Shown here in pieces: positions 1 through 7,766 of a stretch of 46,811 nucleotides of DNA; positions within the stretch are counted from its first letter, which is position 1, and each line of letters opens with the position of its first letter. The stretch covers positions 1 through 46,811 of the forward strand of contig NZ_JAPDDP010000064.1 of the NCBI RefSeq assembly GCF_027587195.1, in the 5' to 3' direction. A model generated the notes under the pieces. The model was not told the origin of the DNA and searched no databases. It saw only the letters and a program-made list of their open reading frames with translations. The DNA comes from Solirubrobacter phytolaccae. Its GTDB lineage: Bacteria; Actinomycetota; Thermoleophilia; Solirubrobacterales; Solirubrobacteraceae. The translations under genes and the position numbers were made by a program.

Positions 1-130
1 CTCGCGCCGCCCGCCAACGCCGCGCACTCGCGCCGCCCGCCAACGACGCGCACTCGCGCCGCCGCCGCGCGCGACGCGCACTCGCGCCGCCCGCCCACCA
101 CGCGCACTCGCACCGCCCGCCCACGACGCA
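1..130. repeat. Degenerate 26-bp tandem repeat, about five copies
   Basis: Five consecutive units start at about 1, 27, 53, 81 and 107. Each has the form CTCGCGCCGCCCGCC followed by a variable A/C-containing stretch and GCGCA. Units are 26 bp except the third (28) and the truncated last one (24). The array ends about 7 bp before the stop codon of the WYL regulator, so it lies downstream of that gene. It touches the window edge and may extend further. It has no spacer structure and is not a CRISPR. Its function is unknown. Confidence 0.85.
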
Positions 131-136
131 CCGTCC

Positions 137-1060
137 CTACACCGCGGCCAATCGAGCCCCCAGCGCCCGTACGGCGTCCCGCAGCTCCTCCGGCCGCACC
201 ACCTCGAACGCGCACCCCGCCCCGGCGAGCAGCCCCGCGGCCCAGTCCAGCGAGTCGGCCCGGAGCGTCAACCGCGTCTCGTCCCCGACCGCGTCCAGCT
301 CCGCCAACGTCGCCGGGAACCGTCGCGCGGCCTCCTCGACCGAGCACGCCAGCACCACTTCGACCTCGTAGCGCCACGGCACCCGGGCCAGTGACCGGCT
401 GACGAACGCCGTCGCGTCGAAGCCTTCGGGCGCGGGGACCCCCGTGCCGCCGACATCCACGAGTGACACGCGGTCCGCTCGTAGGAGTCGCAGCGACTCG
501 CGGACGTGGTCGAAGCCGGCCACGTACCAGCGTCCGCCGTGCGCGACGACGCCGTGCGGGCTGAGCTCGCGCGCGGTCTCCACGCCGGCGGAGTCCGTGT
601 AGATCACGGCGACCCTTCGCCCGCGCGCCGCGGCGTCCGCCAGCGCGAGCAGGGTCTCGCCGTCCGGGGGAGCGGCTTCGACCTCGCCGGTGAACCCCAG
701 GACGGAGTCCAGCGACTCCACGCCGCGGCGCATGCGGTCGGGCAGCACGCGCCGGACCTTGCCGAGCGCGCTGTCGGCCTCCAGCCCGAGTCGGCGCGCC
801 GCGAGCAGCCCGAGGGCGACCGCCGCGGCCTCGCCACTGGTGAACATCAGCGGCGGCACACGAAACCCGGGCTTCAACCGATAGCTGCCGCCGCGGCCGC
901 GCTCGCCCTCGACGGGGATGCCGAGGTCGCGCAAGGCGACGATGTCGCGGCGCACCGTGCGGACGTCGACGCCGAGCCGGCGCGCGAGCTCCGGCCCCGT
1001 CGCGGTGCCGCGGTCCTGCAGGGCCTCGAGCAACTCGAGGACGCGTCCCGCCTTCGCCAT
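137..1060 (-). CDS. WYL-domain HTH transcriptional regulator (YafY-like)
   Basis: A 307-aa protein. The N-terminal ~60 residues form a winged helix-turn-helix of the DeoR/HTH_11 kind (ATGPELARRLGVDVRTVRRD; then GIPVEGERGRGGSYRL). A C-terminal WYL domain follows, with the signature GGRWYVAGFDHVRESLRLLR; WYL domains bind small ligands or nucleic acid. The chosen ATG (MAKAGRVLELL) starts the HTH domain directly; an upstream in-frame ATG would add 32 unrelated residues read across the promoter of the divergent gene. The gene lies 43 bp from the divergent hypothetical pair at 1104, so auto-regulation or control of that pair is likely but inferred. Family assignment is confident; the target is unknown. 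Confidence 0.93.
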   Translation of the reverse strand: MAKAGRVLELLEALQDRGTATGPELARRLGVDVRTVRRDIVALRDLGIPVEGERGRGGSYRLKPGFRVPPLMFTSGEAAAVALGLLAARRLGLEADSALGKVRRVLPDRMRRGVESLDSVLGFTGEVEAAPPDGETLLALADAAARGRRVAVIYTDSAGVETARELSPHGVVAHGGRWYVAGFDHVRESLRLLRADRVSLVDVGGTGVPAPEGFDATAFVSRSLARVPWRYEVEVVLACSVEEAARRFPATLAELDAVGDETRLTLRADSLDWAAGLLAGAGCAFEVVRPEELRDAVRALGARLAAV

Positions 1061-1090
1061 TAGAGGACCGATTCTGCCCTGTTTACCGCG

Positions 1091-1096
1091 TACGGT
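1091..1096 (+). promoter_or_regulatory. Candidate -10 element (TACGGT) of a leaderless transcript
   Basis: TACGGT fits the actinobacterial TANNNT -10 pattern and ends exactly 7 nt before the ATG at 1104. Transcription would then begin at or next to the start codon. No convincing -35 and no Shine-Dalgarno sequence is seen. The same TANNNT-N7-start arrangement occurs at 7754 and, on the other strand, at 40794. Confidence 0.4.
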
Positions 1097-1103
1097 CCAC
1101 CCC

Positions 1104-1493
1104 ATGCCCCACGAACCCCGGAACATCACCTTCCTCGGCCGAGACGGAGAGACCAAGCACTACGGCATCGGCGACCCGGATGCGGCGCATGTCGAAGCGC
1201 TCCGCGCGCGGGCGCGTGCGGACGCGCCCGGCTTCACGATCGCCCACCGCGGCGTATCGGCGGCGCTGAGCCTCGTCTACTGGTGGGCGAACGAGAACGA
1301 GCTGCACGCGCAGTTCTTCGTCGCGCCGCTGGACGAGCCGGGCGCGCTGGAGCCGTACGTGAGCACCGGGATCACCTGCGTGTGGGAGATGGAGGTGCTG
1401 GACTTCGAGCGCCGCGCGTGGCTGCAGGACGTCCTGATCGACGACGATCTCGAGGCCTACCTCGAGCGTGCGCTGGAGCCGGTGGCGGTCTGA
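1104..1493 (+). CDS. Hypothetical protein, divergent from WYL regulator
   Basis: A 129-aa acidic soluble protein ([21 protein letters not shown]...) with no signal peptide or membrane segment and no motif I recognise. It contains a Trp-rich centre ([16 protein letters not shown]) and an acidic C-terminus. Its stop codon TGA overlaps the ATG of the next gene (TGATG), so the two are probably translationally coupled and functionally linked. It is divergent from a WYL regulator 43 bp away, which may control it. The start is the first ATG after the shared promoter region and lies 7 nt from a TANNNT box. Function unknown. Confidence 0.8.
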   Translation: MPHEPRNITFLGRDGETKHYGIGDPDAAHVEALRARARADAPGFTIAHRGVSAALSLVYWWANENELHAQFFVAPLDEPGALEPYVSTGITCVWEMEVLDFERRAWLQDVLIDDDLEAYLERALEPVAV

Positions 1494-1939
1494 TGCCGGT
1501 CACCGACTTCGACTTCCTCCCGGGCCGCTGGGAGATCACCAACCACAAGCTCGTCGACGGCGAGTGGCAGACGTTCACGGCCACCTCGACGGCCTTCGCG
1601 ATGCTGGGAGGGGTCGGTAACCACGACCACTTCGTGACCGACGGCTACGAGGGCTTCAGCCTGCGGCTGCACGATCCCGAGCGAGACGTGTGGCGGATCT
1701 GGTGGTCCTCGACGCAGCGCCCGGGCCGGCTGGACCCGCCCGTCGAGGGGCGCTTCCACGGTGACGGGACCGCGACCTTCGAAGCCGACGACGTGCTCGA
1801 CGGCGTCCCGCTGCGGATGCGGTTCGTGTGGTCGGACATCACGGGCGAGTCCGCGCGCTGGGAGCAGTTCTTCTCCTACGACGGCGGCGGGAGCTGGGAG
1901 TCCAACTGGATCATGGAGCTGCGCCGCACGGGCGCCTGA
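1493..1939 (+). CDS. DUF1579-like (calycin/lipocalin-like) hypothetical protein
   Basis: A 148-aa protein opening with [16 protein letters not shown] and containing a run of beta-strand-like segments ending in [17 protein letters not shown]. The FL-G-W start and the D-G-W/SxDGGxSWE end resemble DUF1579-type single-domain beta-barrel proteins, in which the barrel is thought to bind small hydrophobic ligands. This is family-level inference from the pattern only. The ATG overlaps the upstream stop by one base (TGATG), so it is the second gene of a coupled pair. It converges on the transketolase gene across a hairpin at 1991-2018. Confidence 0.75.
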   Translation: MPVTDFDFLPGRWEITNHKLVDGEWQTFTATSTAFAMLGGVGNHDHFVTDGYEGFSLRLHDPERDVWRIWWSSTQRPGRLDPPVEGRFHGDGTATFEADDVLDGVPLRMRFVWSDITGESARWEQFFSYDGGGSWESNWIMELRRTGA

Positions 1940-1990
1940 CGATGGTCGCACGCGTCACGCAGGCCGCGCCGCATCGGCGCCGCGCGCTCG

Positions 1991-2018
1991 CGTCGCGCCC
2001 CGTCACCGGGGCGCGACG
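1991..2018. terminator. Bidirectional hairpin terminator between convergent genes
   Basis: Perfect 12-bp stem CGTCGCGCCCCG / CGGGGCGCGACG with a TCAC loop, located between the 3' ends of the gene at 1493-1939 and transketolase (ending at 2032 on the minus strand). No clear U-tract follows on either strand, which is common in high-GC actinobacteria. Confidence 0.7.
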
Positions 2019-2031
2019 GGGGCACGGGTGT

Positions 2032-3867
2032 CTATGCCGGGGTGGCGACGAGCTTCTGCGCCGCGTCGGCGATGGCGTCGGCGTCGATCTTGGCGCCGTG
2101 CAGCAGCTCTTCTGGCGTGCCGGAGCCGGGGATCTCACGGACGGCGAGCTTGACGACGTGCGCCTGCTCGTCACCCGCGGCCAGCGCTTCCAGGACGGCG
2201 TCGCCGAGGCCGCCCTCGGGGGCGTGGTCCTCGACGGTCACGATCGCGCCACAGTCACGGGCCGCGGCCCGGACGGCCTCGGCGTCGATCGGCTTGATCG
2301 AGTACGCGTCGAGCACGCGCGCCTTCACGCCGCCGTCGGCGAGCCGCTCGGCGGCCTTGACGGCCTCGTCGAGCGTGATGCCGGTGGCGATGATGGCCAC
2401 GTCGTCGCCCTCGTGGGCGATGCGCGAGCCGCCGATGCGCACGTCCTCGTCCGGCGCGGTGCGCACCGGGGTCTTGGCGCGCAGGGTGCGGATGAACGAG
2501 ATGCCGTCCTGGTCGGCCAGCGCCGCCACGAGCTTCGCCGTCTGCTGCGCGTCGCTCGGCTGCAGCACGGTCGAGCCGTGGATCGCGCGGATCGAGGCGA
2601 TGTCCTCGAGCGCCATCTGGGAAGGGCCGTCCTCGCCGATGGAGACGCCGGCGTGCGAGCCGCTGAGCACGAACTTCGCGCGCGAGATCGCCGCCATGCG
2701 GACGAAGTCGTACGCGCGCGACAGGAACGCCGCGAACGTGGACACGTACGGCGTCCAGCCGCGCACCTGCATGCCCACGCCGGCCGCGACGAGCTGCTGC
2801 TCGGCGATGAACATCTCGAAGTAGCGGTCCGGGTGCGCTTCGCGGAAGTCTTCGGAGTGCGTGGAGTTGGACACCTCGCCGTCCAGCGCCACGACGTCGC
2901 CGCGGAGGTTCGCCAGCGCGGCGATCGTCTCGCCGTAGGCCTTGCGGGTCGCGACCTCGTCGCCCAGCGCGTAGCTCGGCAGCTCGCCGCCGGGGGTCTC
3001 GAACACGTGCGGCGTGCCCGGCTCGGGCTGGGCCACGTCGACGGACAGCGAACGCTCGCCGCCCAGCTCCGCGATCGCGCCCTCGGGATCGTCGAGCGGC
3101 TTGCCGTGCTTGCCGAGCTCGTTCTCCACGGCCTTCACGCCGCGGCCCTTCATCGTCTTGGCGACGATCGCGACGGGCTGGCCCTTCGTCGCCTCGGCCT
3201 CGGCGTAGGCGGCCTCGATCGCCTCGACGTCGTGGCCGTCGACCGCGATCGCCTTCCAGCCGAACGCCTCGATGCGGCGGACGTAGCCGTCGAGGTCCCA
3301 GCCGAGCATCGTCTCGCGCGTCTGGCCCAGGCGGTTGACGTCGATGATCGCCGTGAGGTTGTCGAGCCCTTCCCAGCCGGCGTGCTGGAAGGCCTCCCAC
3401 ATCGAGCCCTCGGCCATCTCGGAGTCGCCGCACAGCACCCACACGCGGTACGGGAGCTTGTCGAGCGAGCGGCCGGCCATCGCGACGCCCACGCCGATCG
3501 GCAGGCCCTGGCCGAGCGAGCCGGTGGCGACGTCGGTCGGCGGGATGCGCGGGGTCGGGTGGCCTTCGAGGCGCGAGCCGAGCTTGCGGAAGGTCAGCAG
3601 CTCTTCGTCGTCGATCGCGCTGACGGCTTTGAGCACCGAGTAGTACAGCGGCGAAGCGTGGCCCTTGGAGAAGATCAGGTGGTCGTTCGCCGGGTTGTCC
3701 GGGTTGGTGTAGTCCAGCCGGAGATGGCCGTCGATGAGCACCGCCATGAGGTCGGCGGCGGACATCGAGGAGGTGGGGTGGCCGGAGCCCGCAGCGGCGG
3801 AGGTGCGGATGGAGTCCACCCGCAGCTGCTGGCCGAGCTCCCGCCGGAAGTCGGCGTCGTGAGCCAT
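2032..3867 (-). CDS. tkt: Transketolase
   Basis: A 611-aa thiamine-diphosphate enzyme that transfers two-carbon ketol units between sugar phosphates in the non-oxidative pentose phosphate pathway. The N-terminal domain carries the conserved substrate/ThDP residues AAGSGHPTSSMSAADL, SKGHASPLYY and TGSLGQGLP. The ThDP/Mg motif appears as GDSEMAEGSMWEA...NRLGQ. The pyrimidine domain contains DGEVSNSTHSEDF, and the glutamate-containing MFIAEQQLVAAGVGM segment activates the cofactor. At 611 aa it is shorter than the E. coli/mycobacterial type (about 660-700) and its GDSE-type ThDP motif resembles the animal-type transketolases. Its ATG is 3 nt downstream of the transaldolase stop, so the two form an operon. 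Confidence 0.97.
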   Translation of the reverse strand: MAHDADFRRELGQQLRVDSIRTSAAAGSGHPTSSMSAADLMAVLIDGHLRLDYTNPDNPANDHLIFSKGHASPLYYSVLKAVSAIDDEELLTFRKLGSRLEGHPTPRIPPTDVATGSLGQGLPIGVGVAMAGRSLDKLPYRVWVLCGDSEMAEGSMWEAFQHAGWEGLDNLTAIIDVNRLGQTRETMLGWDLDGYVRRIEAFGWKAIAVDGHDVEAIEAAYAEAEATKGQPVAIVAKTMKGRGVKAVENELGKHGKPLDDPEGAIAELGGERSLSVDVAQPEPGTPHVFETPGGELPSYALGDEVATRKAYGETIAALANLRGDVVALDGEVSNSTHSEDFREAHPDRYFEMFIAEQQLVAAGVGMQVRGWTPYVSTFAAFLSRAYDFVRMAAISRAKFVLSGSHAGVSIGEDGPSQMALEDIASIRAIHGSTVLQPSDAQQTAKLVAALADQDGISFIRTLRAKTPVRTAPDEDVRIGGSRIAHEGDDVAIIATGITLDEAVKAAERLADGGVKARVLDAYSIKPIDAEAVRAAARDCGAIVTVEDHAPEGGLGDAVLEALAAGDEQAHVVKLAVREIPGSGTPEELLHGAKIDADAIADAAQKLVATPA

Positions 3868-3870
3868 GCC

Positions 3871-4974
3871 CTACGCCGCCACGAGCGTCTTGAGCTTGGT
3901 CTCGAGGCCCTCGATCAGGTCGGCGAAGGACTTGGCGAACTTCTCCACGCCCTCGCGCTCGAGCACCTGCACGACGTCGTCGTAGGACACGCCGGCCGAC
4001 TCGTAGCGGTCGAGGATGCGGCTCGCTTCCTCCGTGTCGTCGAGGATCGTGTCGCCGCGGATGTCGCCGTGGTCCAGGACGGCCTCGACGAGCTCGCGCG
4101 GCATCGTGTTGACCGTGTCGGGGCCGACGAGCTCCTCGACGTAGACCGTGTCCTTGTAGTCCGGGTTCTTGACGCCGGTCGAAGCCCACAGGCAACGCTG
4201 CTTGGTCGCGCCCTTGGCTTCGAGCGCCTTCCACTCGGGGCTGCTGAAGACCTGTTCGTAGGTCTGGTAGGCGAGCTTGGCGTTGGCGATCGCGAGCTTG
4301 CCGAGCAGGTCGTCGTGCCCGCCGATCTCCTTGAGGCGCTTGTCGGCCTCGGTGTCCACGCGCGAGACGAAGAAGGAAGCCACGGAAGCGACCGTCTTCG
4401 GATCGCCGCCGCCGTCGACGAGGCGCTGGACGCCGCGGACGTAGGCCTCGGCGACCGCGCGGTGGCGCTCGAGGGAGAAGATCAGCGTGACGTTGACCGG
4501 GATGCCGCCGGCGACCGTGTCCTCGATGGCCTGCAGGCCTTCGAGCGTCGCGGGGATCTTGATCAGGAGGTTGGGGCGGTCGACGAGCTCGAAGAGGCGG
4601 ATCGCCTCGGACTTCGTCTTGTCGGTGTCGTGCGCGAGGTTCGGGTCGACCTCGAGCGAGACCCAGCCGTCCTGGGCCTTGCCCTTGTCCCAGACGGGGC
4701 GCAGGATGTCGCAGGCGTCGCGGATGTCGTCCTTCGCGAGCTGCCAGAAGATCTCCTTGGCGTCATCGTGCTCGGCGCTGAGCTCGCGGATCTGGTCGTC
4801 GTAGGCGTCGCCTTCGGCGATGGCGCCCTGGAAGATCGTCGGGTTGGACGTGACACCCTCGACTCCCTGCTCGACAAGGCCCTTGAGGTCGCCGTCCTTC
4901 ACGAACGTGCGCGAGAGGAAGTCGATCCAGACGCTCTGGCCGCGCTCGGCCAACTGCTGGAGCGGAGTGCTCAT
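3871..4974 (-). CDS. tal: Transaldolase
   Basis: A 367-aa class I aldolase-fold enzyme that moves a dihydroxyacetone unit between sugar phosphates. The family signatures are GVTSNPTIFQGAI near residue 40 and the Schiff-base lysine segment LLIKIPATLEGLQAIED. NVTLIFSLERH and QRCLWASTGVKNP complete the pattern of the actinobacterial/cyanobacterial long transaldolase. The ATG is preceded by AAAGGA about 9 nt upstream, a good ribosome binding site. It is the first gene of a tal-tkt operon: the stop lies 3 nt before the tkt start. The tal-tkt pairing supports non-oxidative pentose phosphate flux. Confidence 0.97.
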   Translation of the reverse strand: MSTPLQQLAERGQSVWIDFLSRTFVKDGDLKGLVEQGVEGVTSNPTIFQGAIAEGDAYDDQIRELSAEHDDAKEIFWQLAKDDIRDACDILRPVWDKGKAQDGWVSLEVDPNLAHDTDKTKSEAIRLFELVDRPNLLIKIPATLEGLQAIEDTVAGGIPVNVTLIFSLERHRAVAEAYVRGVQRLVDGGGDPKTVASVASFFVSRVDTEADKRLKEIGGHDDLLGKLAIANAKLAYQTYEQVFSSPEWKALEAKGATKQRCLWASTGVKNPDYKDTVYVEELVGPDTVNTMPRELVEAVLDHGDIRGDTILDDTEEASRILDRYESAGVSYDDVVQVLEREGVEKFAKSFADLIEGLETKLKTLVAA

Positions 4975-5096
4975 TGGGCGGTCCTTTCAAAGGGGGTTCC
5001 TACACAGTGACACTCCCCTTCTGGGCTTCCGGGCTAACGAACGGTGAACCCGCCCGAGTGGGGGGAAGACCGTCGGCTAGCTGGTGCGATGAAAGC

Positions 5097-5124
5097 GGGA
5101 CGCCGCGCGGCGCTGCGGCGTCCC
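5097..5124 (-). terminator. Hairpin terminator downstream of the 65-aa ORF
   Basis: Perfect 10-bp stem GGGACGCCGC / GCGGCGTCCC with an 8-nt loop, a few bases past the stop codon of the minus-strand ORF ending at 5130. It also lies about 120 bp upstream of transaldolase and would insulate that operon. There is no U-tract. Confidence 0.6.
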
Positions 5125-5129
5125 CGCGA

Positions 5130-5327
5130 TCAACGTGGCCGGCCCGAGAGCTCGCGCAGCCAAGCGGCTACGGCTTGCTCATCGCGCCTGGACTCCCGCC
5201 GACGAGCGGCGCGCGCTTGGGAGGCCGTGATGGTGTTCGGCTCGGGCTGCCGGACGAAGCGCTGAGAGGGTGTCGTGGGGGGACGACCCTGGCGCGGTTG
5301 CTGGTCCGCCTCAGAGGCAATCGACAT
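5130..5327 (-). CDS. Small basic hypothetical protein, 65 aa
   Basis: A 65-aa ORF (MSIASEADQQPRQGRPP...WLRELSGRPR). The middle is Pro/Gln-rich and the C-terminal half is an Arg/Ala/Glu-rich predicted helix (ITASQARAARRRESRRDEQA). AGGTAGG lies about 10-13 nt upstream of the ATG, and a strong hairpin follows the stop. Its flanks (RBS, terminator) fit a genuine small gene, but I recognise no family. It is separated by 86 bp from the prenyltransferase stop upstream, so it could be the last cistron of that operon or have its own promoter. Confidence 0.55.
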   Translation of the reverse strand: MSIASEADQQPRQGRPPTTPSQRFVRQPEPNTITASQARAARRRESRRDEQAVAAWLRELSGRPR

Positions 5328-5413
5328 TGCTGACAAACCTACCTGGCCGAATGGGGGATGTCCACGCCTCTCGGGCCAACGGTGAAGCTTTGTTCTCGAC
5401 CTGACGTCGAAAA

Positions 5414-6346
5414 TCACCAGTTTGCGAGACAGGCGGCGGGCACCAGCAGATACTCCAAGAAGAAGAGCATCCAGACGCGCATGTAGAACCGCGTGAATTC
5501 GGTGTGACAGCTGGGATTGGCGGCTCTCGCCCAGTGCAGCAGCAGGCCCGCCGCGAGCGCGTGTCCGAGCGCCAACACGAACGGATTCGCGTACTCCGTC
5601 AGCAGCGGCGGCGCAACCACGATCATCCCGGCGTAGGCAATGAACAGGGCTGCCAAACCCGCCCGGAACACCCGCTCGGGCCCGAGCCGCACGGTGAACG
5701 TGCGGATGCTGTACCGGCGGTCCCCTTCGAGGTCCGGAACGTCCTTGAGGATCGCGATCGCGAGGCTGAACGGCAGCACGAACAGGCACAGCGCGACCAC
5801 CGGCGGGTCGATGCGCCCCGCGAAGTGCCAGTACACGCCGAGGTTGACCACGACGGACCGCACACCGGAGATGCACAGCGAAGCCGCGACCGGATATCGC
5901 TTGAGCCGGAAGGGCGGCAGCGAGTACAGCGCCCCGACGGCCAGGCCGGCCGCGACCGCGCCCGTCTCCACCGCTCCCTGCGTGAGCGCCATCCCGAGCG
6001 GCAGCACGCTGCATACGACCACGATCACCGTCGCGGCCCGCAGGCTCAGCTCCCCGGCCGCGATCGGCAGGAACGGCTTGTTGACGCGATCGATCTCGAC
6101 GTCCGTGAGCTGGTTGACCCCGACGATCGCGACGTTCACCGCGAGGCCGGCGACGAGCGTCGCCACCAGATCCCACACGGGCGGCGCCACGTCGAGCGTC
6201 GTCGCCGCGATCGCCCACAGCCCGAGCACCGACAGCGCGGTGCCGATGACGGTGTGCGGCCGCGAGAACCGCCACAGCACGAGCACGGGGTTCGCCCGCG
6301 CGGACACGGCGGCCCGGGACTGCGGCGCCGTGCCCGTTCCGCTCAC
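5414..6346 (-). CDS. Homogentisate phytyl/prenyltransferase (UbiA family, VTE2/HPT type)
   Basis: A 310-aa polytopic UbiA prenyltransferase with about nine membrane helices. The first Asp motif is NQLTDVEIDRVNKP (N78, D82, D86) and the second KDVPDLEGDR (D202, D205, D209). Several stretches match cyanobacterial and plant homogentisate phytyltransferases as I recall them: WRFSRPHTVIGT at the N-terminus, LPIAAGELS after the first motif, YSLPPFRLKRYPVAASLCI, VRSVVVNLG, and a C-terminal FLEYLLVP. This family joins homogentisate to a polyprenyl diphosphate, with decarboxylation, at the membrane. The GTG start overlaps the stop of the upstream methyltransferase (GTGA), so the two are coupled. Chain length of the isoprenoid donor cannot be read from sequence. 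Confidence 0.88.
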   Translation of the reverse strand: MSGTGTAPQSRAAVSARANPVLVLWRFSRPHTVIGTALSVLGLWAIAATTLDVAPPVWDLVATLVAGLAVNVAIVGVNQLTDVEIDRVNKPFLPIAAGELSLRAATVIVVVCSVLPLGMALTQGAVETGAVAAGLAVGALYSLPPFRLKRYPVAASLCISGVRSVVVNLGVYWHFAGRIDPPVVALCLFVLPFSLAIAILKDVPDLEGDRRYSIRTFTVRLGPERVFRAGLAALFIAYAGMIVVAPPLLTEYANPFVLALGHALAAGLLLHWARAANPSCHTEFTRFYMRVWMLFFLEYLLVPAACLANW

Positions 6347-7149
6347 GTCGCGGCCGCCCGCCGTGCTCTTCGGGCGCGGAAGGCCAGCACCGCCGCGATC
6401 GGCACGAACGCCGCGCCCGCCGCGGAGCCCGCCACGAACCGGACGGCGAACTTCAGCGGGCTCGCGGGCGACTCCTCGGCCGGTGCCGCGCGCGCGGCCG
6501 GCGACGGTCCCGGCGCGGGCTTGACGCCGCTCACCGCGAGCGCGTACGGGACGCGCTGGTCGCGGTACCAGTCCGGCGCGAGCGAGACCGTGCGCACGTC
6601 GGTGAAGCCCGCGGTCTCCATCCAGCCCGTGTAGTCCTCGGCGGGCGGGAACAGCATCCACGCCTCGGCCAGGGCGCGCGCCACGCGGTTGGCCGGGCGG
6701 ACCGGGCCGATCACGAGCGCCGTGCCACCGGCCCGCGTGACGCGGTAGGCCTCGGCGATGCCCTGCTGCGGGTCGGGCCAGTACTCGATCGAGCCGGCGG
6801 AGACGTAGCGGTCGAAGCGGTCGTCCTCGAACGGCAGCGCCTCGGCGTCGCCGATCATCCGCGGGCAGGCGGCGAGCGCGGGCTTGGTCCGCGAGCGCTG
6901 CAGCTGGTGGGGGCTCTGGTCGAGCATCGTCACGTCGGCCGCGTCCACGCGCGCCACGATGCCCTCGGTGGTGAAGCCGGTGCCGGCGCCCGCGTCGAGG
7001 ACCTGCTGGCCGGGCTCCAGGTGCGCGGCATCCAGCGCCAGGGCGCGCATCTCGGTGGTCCAGAACAGCGGGTTCACCCACCGGTCGTAACCCAGCGACA
7101 GGAACCGGTAGAACCAGAACGCCTCGCGTTTGTGCTGGATCAGTCGCAT
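6343..7149 (-). CDS. MPBQ/MSBQ methyltransferase-like (plant VTE3 type), C-terminally membrane-anchored
   Basis: A 268-aa SAM-dependent methyltransferase. Motif I is VLDAGAGTGFTTEGIV (about 50-65); motif II region is VTMLDQSPHQLQRS. The start RLIQHKREAFWFYRFLS and the segments RYVSAGSIEYWPDPQQGI and EAWMLFPPAEDY are the pattern I recall from plant chloroplast VTE3, which methylates 2-methyl-6-phytyl/solanesyl-benzoquinol. After the core comes a Pro/Ala linker and one hydrophobic helix (about 233-255) with a basic tail, as in plant VTE3. The ATG was chosen because MRLIQHK begins the conserved region; 48 further upstream residues are low-complexity. There is no obvious RBS; TATGGT lies 9 nt upstream, suggesting a leaderless start. 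Confidence 0.87.
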   Translation of the reverse strand: MRLIQHKREAFWFYRFLSLGYDRWVNPLFWTTEMRALALDAAHLEPGQQVLDAGAGTGFTTEGIVARVDAADVTMLDQSPHQLQRSRTKPALAACPRMIGDAEALPFEDDRFDRYVSAGSIEYWPDPQQGIAEAYRVTRAGGTALVIGPVRPANRVARALAEAWMLFPPAEDYTGWMETAGFTDVRTVSLAPDWYRDQRVPYALAVSGVKPAPGPSPAARAAPAEESPASPLKFAVRFVAGSAAGAAFVPIAAVLAFRARRARRAAAT

Positions 7150-7169
7150 TGGTCGGGCACCATACGGCC

Positions 7170-7703
7170 ATGAGCGAGGAGTTGGACCAGTGGCTGCCGG
7201 ATCCCGTGATCCGGTCTCGCCACCGGCGCGAAGCGCGGGCGTCGGCGGACGCGTTGTGGGCGGCCGCGACCGCGATCCGGCTCGAGGAGACACGCCGGCT
7301 CGGCCCGCTCATCGGCTGGCGCATCCCAGGGGTGACAGGGTCCTCCACGTATCACGAGCTCTTCCGCGCCTACCCCTTCAGCGTCCTGGATGAATCGGAG
7401 CTTGGCCTGGTGTCCGGCCTGTGCGGCCGGATCTGGACGCTGGCGCGCGACTATCCCGCGCTCGACGGCGCTGATGCCTTTGCCGCATGGGACGAGCCGG
7501 GCACCGTCCGCGTCGCCTTCGCGCACGGCGCGCGAGCGCTCGGGGACGGTCGCGCCGAGCTGTGGTCGGAGGCGCGCGTGCAGCCCGTCGACACGCGCGC
7601 GCGGCTGCGGTTGAAGGCCGTTTGGGCACTGGTCGGCCCGTTCGAGCGGCTCGTCGGCGCGGAGCCGCTGGAGCTCGCCGTGCGCCGGGCCGAAAACGCC
7701 TGA
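7170..7703 (+). CDS. Hypothetical protein, possibly SRPBCC/START-like
   Basis: A 177-aa soluble protein (MSEELDQWLPDPVIRSRHRRE...). The opening RSRHRREARASADALWAAATAIRLEE resembles the first strand and helix of SRPBCC/DUF2867-type folds, which bind hydrophobic ligands in a deep pocket; the later segments AELWSEARVQP and WALVGPFERL fit the end of that fold. This is pattern inference with modest support. It is divergent from the VTE3-type methyltransferase with only 20 bp between start codons, so the two must share a promoter region and perhaps regulation. The next gene on the same strand follows closely. Confidence 0.7.
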   Translation: MSEELDQWLPDPVIRSRHRREARASADALWAAATAIRLEETRRLGPLIGWRIPGVTGSSTYHELFRAYPFSVLDESELGLVSGLCGRIWTLARDYPALDGADAFAAWDEPGTVRVAFAHGARALGDGRAELWSEARVQPVDTRARLRLKAVWALVGPFERLVGAEPLELAVRRAENA

Positions 7704-7753
7704 CCAATGTCGCAACCGCGCCCGAAAAGCGCCCCGGGCCGACGCAACGTCAA

Positions 7754-7759
7754 TATCCT
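7754..7759 (+). promoter_or_regulatory. Candidate -10 element (TATCCT) of a leaderless transcript
   Basis: TATCCT fits TANNNT and is 7 nt from the ATG at 7767. The upstream stretch has codons rare in this genome (CAA, AAA, CGA, AAT), which suggests a promoter rather than coding sequence and favours the ATG at 7767 over the one at 7707. Confidence 0.4.
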
Positions 7760-7766
7760 CGCGGCC

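Noticed and set aside
1-130. CRISPR array
   Set aside because: Units are directly tandem, 26 bp, degenerate, without unique spacers, and no cas gene is present.
1828-5010. 1060-codon plus-strand open frame opposite transketolase/transaldolase
   Set aside because: Shadow of tkt and tal; low-complexity Arg/Leu/Val composition and no recognisable domain.
7707-7766. Earlier ATG start (7707) for the SpoIIE-type phosphatase
   Set aside because: The 20 extra residues use rare codons and overlap a good TANNNT box; the GAF domain needs only the later start. It cannot be fully excluded.
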